The notes under the pieces were generated by a model, which did not search any database, had not been told where the DNA came from, and saw only the letters and a list, made by a program, of their open reading frames with translations. From Chaunax sp. Z400 (Eukaryota > Chordata > Actinopteri > Lophiiformes > Chaunacidae), in the NCBI GenBank assembly GCA_037577475.1, contig CM075204.1, positions 3,333,001 through 3,397,000 on the forward strand: a stretch of 64,000 bases of DNA, given 5' to 3'. Shown here piece by piece: positions 20,601-33,555 of this stretch (positions within the stretch are counted from its first letter, which is position 1; each line of letters starts with the position of its first letter). Made by a program: the position numbers and the translations under genes.

Positions 20601-22700
20601 TGCACTAAGTCAGCTGATGACATGGTCCTCTACTGCTGTAAGTCAGCTGACCAAATGTTCTTGTACTGCTCTAAGTCAGCTGATCATAGGGTCCGGTACT
20701 GTAATAAGTCAGCTGATCACATGGTCCTGTACTGCACTAAGTCAGCTGACCACATGGTCCTGTACTGCACTAAGTCATCTGACCACATTGACTTGTCCTG
20801 CACTAAGTCAGCTGATCACATGGTCCTGTACTGCACTAAGTCATCTGACCACATTGACTTGTCCTGCACTAAGTCAGCTGATCACATGGTCCTCTACTGC
20901 TGTAAGTCAGCTGATCACATGGTATTGTACTAGAACAAGTCAGCTGATCACATGGTCCTGTACTGTACTAAGTCAGCTGATCACATGGTCCTGTACTGCT
21001 CCAAGTCAGCTGATCACATGGTATTGTACTTCATTACGTCAGCTGATCACATGGTCCTGAACTGCAACAAGTCAGCTGATCACATGGTGCTGTACTCTAC
21101 TAAGTCAGCTGATCACATGGTGCTGTACTTTACTGAGTCAGCTGATCACATGGTCCTGTACTGTACTAAGTCAGCTGATCACATAGTCCTGTACTGCAAC
21201 AAGTCAGCTGATCACATGGTCCTGTACTCTACCAAGTCAGCTGATCACATGGTACTGTACTTTACTAAGTAAGCTGATCACATGGTCCTGTACTGCAACA
21301 AGTCAGCTGATGACATGGTTCGGTACTGAACTAACTCAGCTGATCACATCGTCCTGTACTGCACTAAGTCAGCTGATTACATGGTCTTTTCTGTACTAGG
21401 TCAGCTGATCACATGGTCCTGTACTGCTCTAAATCAGCTGATCACATGGTACTGTATTGATCTAAGTCAGCTGATCACAAGGTCCTGTACTGTACTAAGG
21501 CAGCTCATCACATGGTCCTGTACTGCTCCAAGTCAGGTGACCAAATGTTCCTGTACTGTTCTAAGTCAGCTGATCACATGGTCCGGTACTGTAATAAGTC
21601 AGCTGATCACATGGTCCTGTACTGTACTAAGTCAGCTGACCACATGGAATTGTCCTGCACTAACTCAGCTGATCACATGGTCCTCTACTGCTGTAAGTCA
21701 GCTGATCACATGGTCCTGCACTGCAACAAGTCAGCTGATCACATGGTCCTGTACTCTACTAAGTCAGCTTATCACACGATACTGTACTTTACTAAGTCAG
21801 CTGATCACATAGTCCTGTACTGCAACAAGTCAGCTGATCACATGGTCCTGTACTGTACTAAGTCAGCTGATCACATAGTCCTGTACTGTACTAAGTCAAC
21901 TGATCACATGGTCCTGTACTTTACTAAGTCAGCTGATCACATGGTCCTGTACTGCTCCATGTCAGCTGATCACATGGTCCTGTACTGTACTAAGTCAGCT
22001 GATCACATGGTCCTGTACTGCAACAAGTCAGCTGATCAAATGGTCCTGTACTCTACCAAGTCAGCTGATCACATGGTACTGTACTTTACTAAGTCAGCTG
22101 ATCACATGGTCCTCTACTGCAACAAGTCAACTGATCACATTGTCCTGTACTGCAACAAGTCAGCTGATCACATGGTGCTGTACTCTACTAAGTCAGCTGA
22201 CCACATGGACTTGTCCTGCACTAACTCAGGTGATCACATGGTCCTCTAGTGCTGTATGTCAGCTGATCACATGGTATTGTACTACAACAAGTGAGCTGAT
22301 CACATGGTACTGTACTTTACTAAGTCAGCTGATCACATGGTCCTGTACTGCAACAAGTCAGCTGATCACATGGTCCTTTCTGTACTAGATCAGCTGATCA
22401 CATAGTCCTGTACTGCTCCAAGTCAGCTGATCACATGGCCCTGTACTGCACTAAGTCAGCTGATCACATGGTCCTGTACTATACTAAGGCAGCTCATCAC
22501 ATGGTCCTGTACTACTTAAAAGTCAGCTGACCAAATGTTCCAGTACTGCTCTAAGTCAGCTGATCATAGGGTCCGGTACTGTAATAAGTCAGCTGATCAC
22601 ATGGTCCTGTACTGCACTAAGTCAGCTGACCACATGGACTTCTCCTGCACTAAGTCAGCTGATCACATGGTCCTGTACTGTACTAAGGTAGCTCATCACA
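17618..22700. repeat. Satellite B higher-order repeat, about 2.55 kb, two copies
   Basis: Unit order in about 17618-20155 recurs in about 20156-22700 with offsets of 2,538 to 2,571 bp; the change of 33 is a one-unit gain. A shorter block of 725 bp repeats at 18810 and 19535 and again at 21381. These blocks are marked by an out-of-register unit containing GGTCTTTTCTGTACTAGG, which is one base short and shifts the frame. Confidence 0.8.
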
Positions 22701-24150
22701 TGGTCCTGTACTGCTCCAAGTCAGCTGACCAAATGTTCCTGTACTGCTCTAAGTCAGCTGATCACATGGTCCGGTACTGTAATAAGTCAGCTGATCACAT
22801 GGTCCTGTACTGTACTAAGTCAGCTGATCACATGGCCCTGTACTGCAACAAGTCAGCTGATCACATGGTCCTTTCTGTACTAGATCAGCTGATCACATAG
22901 TCCTGTACTGTACTAAGGTAGCTCATCACATGGTCCTGTACTGCTCCAAGTCAGCTGACCAAATGTTCCTGTACTGCTCTAAGTCAGCTGATCACATGGT
23001 CCGGTACTGTAATAAGTCAGCTGATCACATGGTCCTGTACTGCTCCAAGTCAGCTGATCACATGGTCCTGTACTGCACTAAGTCAGCTGACCACATGGAC
23101 TTGTCCTGCACTAAGTCAGGTGATCACATGGTCCTCTAGTGCTGTATGTCAGCTGATCACATGGTATTGTACTACAACAAGTGAGCTGATCACATGGTAC
23201 TGTACTTTACTAAGTCAGCTGATCACATGGTCCTGTACTGCAACAAGTCAGCTGATCACATGGTCCTTTCTGTACTAGATCAGCTGATCACATAGTCCTG
23301 TACTGCTCCAAGTCAGCTGATCACATGGTCCTGTACTGTACTAAGTCAGCTGATCACATGGCCCTGTACTGCACTAAGTCAGCTGATCACATGGTCCTGT
23401 ACTATACTAAGGCAGCTCCTCACATGGTCCTGTACTACTTAAAAGTCAGCTGACCAAATGTTTCACTACTGCTCTAAGTCAGCTGATCATAGGGTCCGGT
23501 ACTGTAATAAGTCAGCTGATCACATGGTCCTGTACTGCACTAAGTCAGCTGACCACATGGACTTCTCCTGCACTAAGTCAGCTGATCACATGGTCCTGTA
23601 CTGTACTAAGGTAGCTCATCACATGGTCCTGTACTGCTCCAAGTCAGCTGACCAAATGTTCCTGTACTGCTCTAAGTCAGCTGATCACATGGTCCGGTAC
23701 TGTAATAAGTCAGCTGATCACATGGCCCTGTACTGTACTAAGTCAGCTGACCACATGGAATTGTCCTGCACTAAGTCAGCTGATGACATGGTCCTCTACT
23801 GCTGTAAGTCAGCTGATCACATGGTCCTGTACTGTACTAAGCCAGCTGATCACATGGTCCTGTACTGCTCCAAATCAGCTGACCAAATGTTCCTGTACTG
23901 ATCTAAGTCAGCTGATCACATGGTCCTGTACTGTACTAAGTCAGGTCATCACATGATCCTGTACTGCTGCAAGTCATCTGACCACATTGACTTGTCCTGC
24001 ACTAAGTCAGCTGATCACATGGTCCTCTACTGCTGTAAGTGAGCTGATCACATGGTATTGTACTGCAACAAGTGAGCTGATCACATCTTTCTGTACTGTA
24101 CTAAGTCAGCTGATCAAATAGTCCTGTACTGCTCCAAGTCAGCTGATCAC

Positions 24151-27100
24151 ATGGTCCTGTACTGCAACAAGTCAGCTGATCACATGGTCCTGTACTGCAA
24201 CAAGTCAGCTGATCACATGGTCCTGTACTCTACTAAGTCAGCTGATCAGATGCTACTGTACTTTACTAAGTCAGCTGATCACATGGTGCTGTACTGCAAC
24301 AAGTCAGCTGATCACATGGTCCTGTACTGTACTAAATCAGCTGGTCACATAGTCCTGTACTGTAATAAGTCAGCTGATCACATGGTCCTGTACTTTACTA
24401 AGTCAGCTGATCACATGGTCCTGTACTGCTCCAAGTGCGGTGATCACATGGTCCTGTACTGTACTAAGTCAGCTGATCACATGGTCCTGTACTTCACTAA
24501 GTCAGCTGACCACATGGACTTGTCCTGCACTAAGTCAGCTGATCACATGGTATTGTACTGCAACAAGTCAGCTGATCACATGGTCCTGTACTGCTCCAAG
24601 TCAGCTGATCACATGGTCCTTTACTGCTCCAAGTCAGCTGATCACATGGTCCTGTACTCTTTTAAGTCAGCTGATCACATGGTCCTGTACTGCTCCAAGT
24701 CAGCTGATCACATGATTCTGTACTGTACTTAGTCAGCTGATCACATGGTCCTGTACTGCAACAAGTCAGCTGATCACATGGTCCTGTACTGCACTAAGTC
24801 AGCTGACCACATGGACTTGTCCTGCACTAAGTCAACTGATCACATGGTCCTCTACTGCTGTAAGTCAGCTGATCACATGGTATTGTACTGCAACAAGTCA
24901 GCTGATCACATGGTCCTGTACTGTAACAAGTCAGCTGATCACATGGTCCTCTACTGCTGTAAGTCAGCTGATCACATGGTCCTGTACTGCAACAAGTCAG
25001 CTGATCACATGGTCCTGTACTGTACCAAGTCAGGTCATCACATGATCCTGTACTGCTCCAAGTCATCTGACCAAATGTTCCTGTACTGCTCTAAGTCAGC
25101 TGATCACATGGTCCTCTACTGCTGTAAGTCAGCTGATCGCATGGTATTGTACTGCAACAAGTCAGCTGATCACGTGGTTCTGTACTGTACTAAGTCAGCT
25201 GATCAAATGGTCCTGTACTGCTCCAAGTCAGCTGATGACATGGTCCTGTACTGCAACAAGTCAGCTGATCACATGGTCCTGTACTGCAACAAGTCAGCTG
25301 ATCACATGGTCCTGTACTCTACTACGTCAGCTGATCAGATGCTACTGTACTTTACTAAGTCAGCTGATCACATGGTCCTGTACTGTACTAAATCAGCTGA
25401 TCACATAGTCCTGTACTGTACTAAGTCAGCTGATCACATGGTCCTGTACTTTACTAAGTCAGCTGATCACATGTTCATGTACTGCTCCAAGTCAGCTGAT
25501 CACATGGGCCTGTACTGTACTAAGTCAGCTGATCACATGGTCCTGTACTTCACTACGTCAGCTGATCACACGGTCCTGTACTCTACTAAGTAAGCTGATC
25601 ACATGGTCCTGTACTGTACTAAGTCAGCTGATCACATGGTCCTGTACTGCACTAAGTCAGCTGATCACATGGTCCTGTACTGCACTAAGTCAGCTGATCA
25701 CATGGTCCTGTACTGCACTAAGTCAGCTGATCACATGGTATTGTACTTTACTAAGTCAGCTGATCACAAGGTCCTGTACTGTACTAAGTCAGCTGATCAC
25801 ATGGTCCTGTACTGCACTAAGTCAGCTGATCACATGGTCCTGTACTGCTCAAAGTCAGTTGATTACATGGTCCTGTACTGCTCTAAGTCAGCTGATCACA
25901 TGGTACTGTACTGATCTAAGTCAGCTGATCACATGGTCCTGTACTGCTCCAAGTCAGCTGATCACATGGTCCGGTACTGTAATAAGTCAGCTGATCACAA
26001 GGTCCTGTACTGCACTAAGTCAGCTGACCACATGGACTTGTCCTGCACTAACTCAGCTGATCATATGGTCCTGTACTTTACTAAGTCAGCTGATCACATG
26101 GTCCTGTACTGCTCCAGGTCAGCTGATCACATGGTCCTGTACCGTACTAAGTCAGCTGATCACATGGTCCTGTACTTTACTAAGTCAGCTGATCACATGG
26201 TCCTGTACTAATCCAAGTCAGCTGATCACATGGTCCTGTACTGTACTAAGTCAGCTGATCACATGGTCCTGTACCGCTCCAAGTCAGCTGATCACATGGT
26301 CCTGTACTGTAATAAGTCAGCTGATCACATGGTCCTGTACTGCAACAAGTCAGCTGATCACATGGTCCTGTACTGCTCCAAGTCAGCTGACCAAATGTTC
26401 CTGTACTGATCTAAGTCAGCTGATCACTTGGTCCTGTACTGTACTAAGTCAGGTCATCACATGATCCTGTACTGCTCCAAGTCAGCTGACCAAATGTTCC
26501 TGTACTGCTCTAAGTCAGCTGATCACATGGTCCGGTACTGTAATAAGTCAGCTGATCACATGGTCCTGTACTGCAACAAGTCAGCTGATCACATGGTCCT
26601 GTACTGTACTAAGCCAGCTGATCACATGGTCCTGTACTGCTCCAAATCAGCTGACCAAATGTTCCTGTACTGATCTAAGTCAGCTGATCACATGGTCCTG
26701 TACTGTACTAAGTCAGGTCATCACATGATCCTGTACTGCTGCAAGTCAGCTGACCACATGGTCCTGTACTGCTCTAAGTCAGCTGATCACATGGTCCTGT
26801 ACTGCTCCACGTCAGCTGACCAAATGTTCCTGTACTGCTCTAAGTCAGCTGATCACAAGGTCCTGTACTGTACTAAGTCAGCTGATCACATGGTCCTCTA
26901 CTGCTGTAAGTCAGCTGATCACATGGTATTGTACTGCAACAAGTCAGCTGATCACATGGTCCTGTACTGTACTAAGTCAGCTCATCACATGGTCCTGTAC
27001 TGCTCCAAGTCAGCTGATCACATGGTCCTGTACTGTAATAAGTCAGCTGATCACATGGTCCTGTACTGCAACAAGTCAGCTGATCACATGGTCCTGTACT

Positions 27101-29199
27101 GCTCCAAGTCAGCTGACCAAATGTTCCTGTACTGATCTAAGTCAGCTGATCACTTGGTCCTGTACTGTACTAAGTCAGGTCATCACATGATCCTGTACTG
27201 CTCCAAGTCAGCTGATCACATGGTCCGGTACTGTAATAAGTCAGCTGATCACATGGTCCTGTACTGCAACAAGTCAGCTGATCACATGGTCCTGTACTGT
27301 ACTAAGCCAGCTGATCACATGGTCCTGTACTGCTCCAAATCAGCTGACCAAATGTTCCTGTACTGATCTAAGTCAGCTGATCACATGGTCCTGTACTGTA
27401 CTAAGTCAGGTCATCACATGATCCTGTACTGCTGCAAGTCAGCTGACCACATGGTCCTGTACTGCTCTAAGTCAGCTGATCACATGGTCCTGTACTGCTC
27501 CACGTCAGCTGACCAAATGTTCCTGTACTGCTCTAAGTCAGCTGATCACAAGGTCCTGTACTGTACTAAGTCAGCTGATCACATGGTCCTCTACTGCTGT
27601 AAGTCAGCTGATCACATGGTATTGTACTGCAACAAGTCAGCTGATCACATGGTCCTGTACTGTACTAAGTCAGCTGATCACATGGTCCTGTACTGCTCCA
27701 AGTCAGCTGATCACATGGTCCTGTACTGTAATAAGTCAGCTGATCACATGGTCCTGTACTGCAACAAGTCAGCTGATCACATGGTCCTGTACTGCTCCAA
27801 GTCAGCTGACCAAATGTTCCTGTACTGATCTAAGTCAGCTGATCACTTGGTCCTGTACTGTACTAAGTCAGGTCATCACATGATCCTGTACTGCTCCAAG
27901 TCAGCTGACCAAATGTTCCTGTACTGCTCTAAGTCAGCTAATCACATGGTCCGGTACTGTAATAAGTCAGCTGATCACATGGTCCTGTACTGCAACAAGT
28001 CAGCTGATCACATGGTCCTGTACTCTACTAAGTCAGCTGATCAGATGGTACTGTACTTTACTAAGTCAGCTGATCACATGGTGCTGTACTGCAACAAGTC
28101 AGCTGATCACATGGTCCTGTACTCTACTAAGTCAGCTGATCAGATGGTACTGTACTTTACTAAGTCAGCTGATCACAAGGTCCTGTACTACACTTAATCA
28201 GCTGATCACATGGTCCTGTACTGCTCTAAGTCAGCTGATCACAAGGTCCTGTACTGTACTAAGTCAGCTGATCACATGGTCCTCTACTGCTGTAAGTCAG
28301 CTGATCACATGGTATTGTACTGCAACAAGTCAGCTGATCACATGGTCCTGTACTGTACTAAGTCAGCTGATCACATGGTCCTGTACTGCTCCAAGTCAGC
28401 TGATCACATGGTCCTGTACTGTAATAAGTCAGCTGATCACATGGTCCTGTACTGCAACAAGTCAGCTGATCACTTGGTCCTGTACTGTACTAAGTCAGGT
28501 CATCACATGATCCTGTACTGCTCCAAGTCAGCTGACCAAATGTTCCTGTACTGCTCTAAGTCAGCTGATCACATGGTCCGGTACTGTAATAAGTCAGCTG
28601 ATCACATGGTCCTGTACTGCAACAAGTCAGCTGATCACATGGTCCTGTACTGTACTAAGCCAGCTGATCACATGGTCCTGTACTGCTCCAAATCAGCTGA
28701 CCAAATGTTCCTGTACTGATCTAAGTCAGCTGATCACATGGTCCTGTACTGTACTAAGTCAGGTCATCACATGATCCTGTACTGCTGCAAGTCAGCTGAC
28801 CACATGGTCCTGTACTGCTCTAAGTCAGCTGATCACATGGTCCTGTACTGCTCCACGTCAGCTGACCAAATGTTCCTGTACTGCTCTAAGTCAGCTGATC
28901 ACACGGTCCTGTACTGCTCCAAGTCATCTAACCACATGGACTTGTCCTGCACTAAGTCAGCTGATCACATGGTCCTCTACTGCTGTAAGTCAGCTGATCA
29001 CATGGTATTGTACTACAACAAGTCAGCTGATCACATGGTCCTGTACTGTACTAAGTCAGCTGATCACATGGTCCTGTACTGCACAAAGTCAGCTGATCAC
29101 ATGGTATTGTACTGCAACAAGTGAGCTGATCACATCTTTCTGTACTGTACTAAGTCAGCTGATCAAATAGTCCTGTACTGCTCCAAGTCAGCTGATCAC
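24151..29199. repeat. Satellite B long higher-order repeat, copy 1 (5,049 bp)
   Basis: This 153-unit stretch repeats at 29200 with an offset of exactly 5,049 bp. The variant units occur in the same order, and I find only isolated substitutions, for example CAGCTGATC near 25492 against CAGCCGATC near 30541. An inner 693-bp (21-unit) block is itself doubled at 26692 and 27385. Confidence 0.88.
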
Positions 29200-32100
29200 A
29201 TGGTCCTGTACTGCAACAAGTCAGCTGATCACATGGTCCTGTACTGCAACAAGTCAGCTGATCACATGGTCCTGTACTCTACTAAGTCAGCTGATCAGAT
29301 GCTACTGTACTTTACTAAGTCAGCTGATCACATGGTGCTGTACTGCAACAAGTCAGCTGATCACATGGTCCTGTACTGTACTAAATCAGCTGGTCACATA
29401 GTCCTGTACTGTAATAAGTCAGCTGATCACATGGTCCTGTACTTTACTAAGTCAGCTGATCACATGGTCCTGTACTGCTCCAAGTGCGGTGATCACATGG
29501 TCCTGTACTGTACTAAGTCAGCTGATCACATGGTCCTGTACTTCACTAAGTCAGCTGACCACATGGACTTGTCCTGCACTAAGTCAGCTGATCACATGGT
29601 ATTGTACTGCAACAAGTCAGCTGATCACATGGTCCTGTACTGCTCCAAGTCAGCTGATCACATGGTCCTTTACTGCTCCAAGTCAGCTGATCACATGGTC
29701 CTGTACTCTTTTAAGTCAGCTGATCACATGGTCCTGTACTGCTCCAAGTCAGCTGATCACATGATTCTGTACTGTACTTAGTCAGCTGATCACATGGTCC
29801 TGTACTGCAACAAGTCAGCTGATCACATGGTCCTGTACTGCACTAAGTCAGCTGACCACATGGACTTGTCCTGCACTAAGTCAACTGATCACATGGTCCT
29901 CTACTGCTGTAAGTCAGCTGATCACATGGTATTGTACTGCAACAAGTCAGCTGATCACATGGTCCTGTACTGTAACAAGTCAGCTGATCACATGGTCCTC
30001 TACTGCTGTAAGTCAGCTGATCACATGGTCCTGTACTGCAACAAGTCAGCTGATCACATGGTCCTGTACTGTACCAAGTCAGGTCATCACATGATCCTGT
30101 ACTGCTCCAAGTCATCTGACCAAATGTTCCTGTACTGCTCTAAGTCAGCTGATCACATGGTCCTCTACTGCTGTAAGTCAGCTGATCGCATGGTATTGTA
30201 CTGCAACAAGTCAGCTGATCACGTGGTTCTGTACTGTACTAAGTCAGCTGATCAAATGGTCCTGTACTGCTCCAAGTCAGCTGATGACATGGTCCTGTAC
30301 TGCAACAAGTCAGCTGATCACATGGTCCTGTACTGCAACAAGTCAGCTGATCACATGGTCCTGTACTCTACTACGTCAGCTGATCAGATGCTACTGTACT
30401 TTACTAAGTCAGCTGATCACATGGTCCTGTACTGTACTAAATCAGCTGATCACATAGTCCTGTACTGTACTAAGTCAGCTGATCACATGGTCCTGTACTT
30501 TACTAAGTCAGCTGATCACATGTTCATGTACTGCTCCAAGTCAGCCGATCACATGGGCCTGTACTGTACTAAGTCAGCTGATCACATGGTCCTGTACTTC
30601 ACTACGTCAGCTGATCACACGGTCCTGTACTCTACTAAGTAAGCTGATCACATGGTCCTGTACTGTACTAAGTCAGCTGATCACATGGTCCTGTACTGCA
30701 CTAAGTCAGCTGATCACATGGTCCTGTACTGCACTAAGTCAGCTGATCACATGGTCCTGTACTGCACTAAGTCAGCTGATCACATGGTATTGTACTTTAC
30801 TAAGTCAGCTGATCACAAGGTCCTGTACTGTACTAAGTCAGCTGATCACATGGTCCTGTACTGCACTAAGTCAGCTGATCACATGGTCCTGTACTGCTCA
30901 AAGTCAGTTGATTACATGGTCCTGTACTGCTCTAAGTCAGCTGATCACATGGTACTGTACTGATCTAAGTCAGCTGATCACATGGTCCTGTACTGCTCCA
31001 AGTCAGCTGATCACATGGTCCGGTACTGTAATAAGTCAGCTGATCACAAGGTCCTGTACTGCACTAAGTCAGCTGACCACATGGACTTGTCCTGCACTAA
31101 CTCAGCTGATCATATGGTCCTGTACTTTACTAAGTCAGCTGATCACATGGTCCTGTACTGCTCCAGGTCAGCTGATCACATGGTCCTGTACCGTACTAAG
31201 TCAGCTGATCACATGGTCCTGTACTTTACTAAGTCAGCTGATCACATGGTCCTGTACTAATCCAAGTCAGCTGATCACATGGTCCTGTACTGTACTAAGT
31301 CAGCTGATCACATGGTCCTGTACCGCTCCAAGTCAGCTGATCACATGGTCCTGTACTGTAATAAGTCAGCTGATCACATGGTCCTGTACTGCAACAAGTC
31401 AGCTGATCACATGGTCCTGTACTGCTCCAAGTCAGCTGACCAAATGTTCCTGTACTGATCTAAGTCAGCTGATCACTTGGTCCTGTACTGTACTAAGTCA
31501 GGTCATCACATGATCCTGTACTGCTCCAAGTCAGCTGACCAAATGTTCCTGTACTGCTCTAAGTCAGCTGATCACATGGTCCGGTACTGTAATAAGTCAG
31601 CTGATCACATGGTCCTGTACTGCAACAAGTCAGCTGATCACATGGTCCTGTACTGTACTAAGCCAGCTGATCACATGGTCCTGTACTGCTCCAAATCAGC
31701 TGACCAAATGTTCCTGTACTGATCTAAGTCAGCTGATCACATGGTCCTGTACTGTACTAAGTCAGGTCATCACATGATCCTGTACTGCTGCAAGTCAGCT
31801 GACCACATGGTCCTGTACTGCTCTAAGTCAGCTGATCACATGGTCCTGTACTGCTCCACGTCAGCTGACCAAATGTTCCTGTACTGCTCTAAGTCAGCTG
31901 ATCACAAGGTCCTGTACTGTACTAAGTCAGCTGATCACATGGTCCTCTACTGCTGTAAGTCAGCTGATCACATGGTATTGTACTGCAACAAGTCAGCTGA
32001 TCACATGGTCCTGTACTGTACTAAGTCAGCTCATCACATGGTCCTGTACTGCTCCAAGTCAGCTGATCACATGGTCCTGTACTGTAATAAGTCAGCTGAT

Positions 32101-33555
32101 CACATGGTCCTGTACTGCAACAAGTCAGCTGATCACATGGTCCTGTACTGCTCCAAGTCAGCTGACCAAATGTTCCTGTACTGATCTAAGTCAGCTGATC
32201 ACTTGGTCCTGTACTGTACTAAGTCAGGTCATCACATGATCCTGTACTGCTCCAAGTCAGCTGATCACATGGTCCGGTACTGTAATAAGTCAGCTGATCA
32301 CATGGTCCTGTACTGCAACAAGTCAGCTGATCACATGGTCCTGTACTGTACTAAGCCAGCTGATCACATGGTCCTGTACTGCTCCAAATCAGCTGACCAA
32401 ATGTTCCTGTACTGATCTAAGTCAGCTGATCACATGGTCCTGTACTGTACTAAGTCAGGTCATCACATGATCCTGTACTGCTGCAAGTCAGCTGACCACA
32501 TGGTCCTGTACTGCTCTAAGTCAGCTGATCACATGGTCCTGTACTGCTCCACGTCAGCTGACCAAATGTTCCTGTACTGCTCTAAGTCAGCTGATCACAA
32601 GGTCCTGTACTGTACTAAGTCAGCTGATCACATGGTCCTCTACTGCTGTAAGTCAGCTGATCACATGGTATTGTACTGCAACAAGTCAGCTGATCACATG
32701 GTCCTGTACTGTACTAAGTCAGCTGATCACATGGTCCTGTACTGCTCCAAGTCAGCTGATCACATGGTCCTGTACTGTAATAAGTCAGCTGATCACATGG
32801 TCCTGTACTGCAACAAGTCAGCTGATCACATGGTCCTGTACTGCTCCAAGTCAGCTGACCAAATGTTCCTGTACTGATCTAAGTCAGCTGATCACTTGGT
32901 CCTGTACTGTACTAAGTCAGGTCATCACATGATCCTGTACTGCTCCAAGTCAGCTGACCAAATGTTCCTGTACTGCTCTAAGTCAGCTAATCACATGGTC
33001 CGGTACTGTAATAAGTCAGCTGATCACATGGTCCTGTACTGCAACAAGTCAGCTGATCACATGGTCCTGTACTGTACTAAGCCAGCTGATCACATGGTCC
33101 TGTACTGCTCCAAATCAGCTGACCAAATGTTCCTGTACTGATCTAAGTCAGCTGATCACATGGTCCTGTACTGTACTAAGCCAGCTGATCACATGGTCCT
33201 GTACTGCTCCACGTCAGCTGACCAAATGTTCCTGTACTGCTCTAAGTCAGCTGATCACACGGTCCTGTACTGCTCCAAGTCATCTAACCACATGGACTTG
33301 TCCTGCACTAAGTCAGCTGATCACATGGTCCTCTACTGCTGTAAGTCAGCTGATCACATGGTATTGTACTACAACAAGTCAGCTGATCACATGGTCCTGT
33401 ACTGTATTAAGTCAGCTGATGACATGGTCCTGTACTGCACAAAGTCAGCTGATCACATGGTATTGTACTGCAACAAGTGAGCTGATCACATCTTTCTGTA
33501 CTGTACTAAGTCAGCTGATCAAATAGTCCTGTACTGCTCCAAGTCAGCTGATCAC
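29200..33555. repeat. Satellite B long higher-order repeat, copy 2 (4,356 bp)
   Basis: This copy has 132 units and follows copy 1 to about 32995. It then lacks a block present in copy 1 (27960-28720 region) before restarting at 33556. The 693-bp inner duplication is retained at 31741 and 32434. Confidence 0.86.
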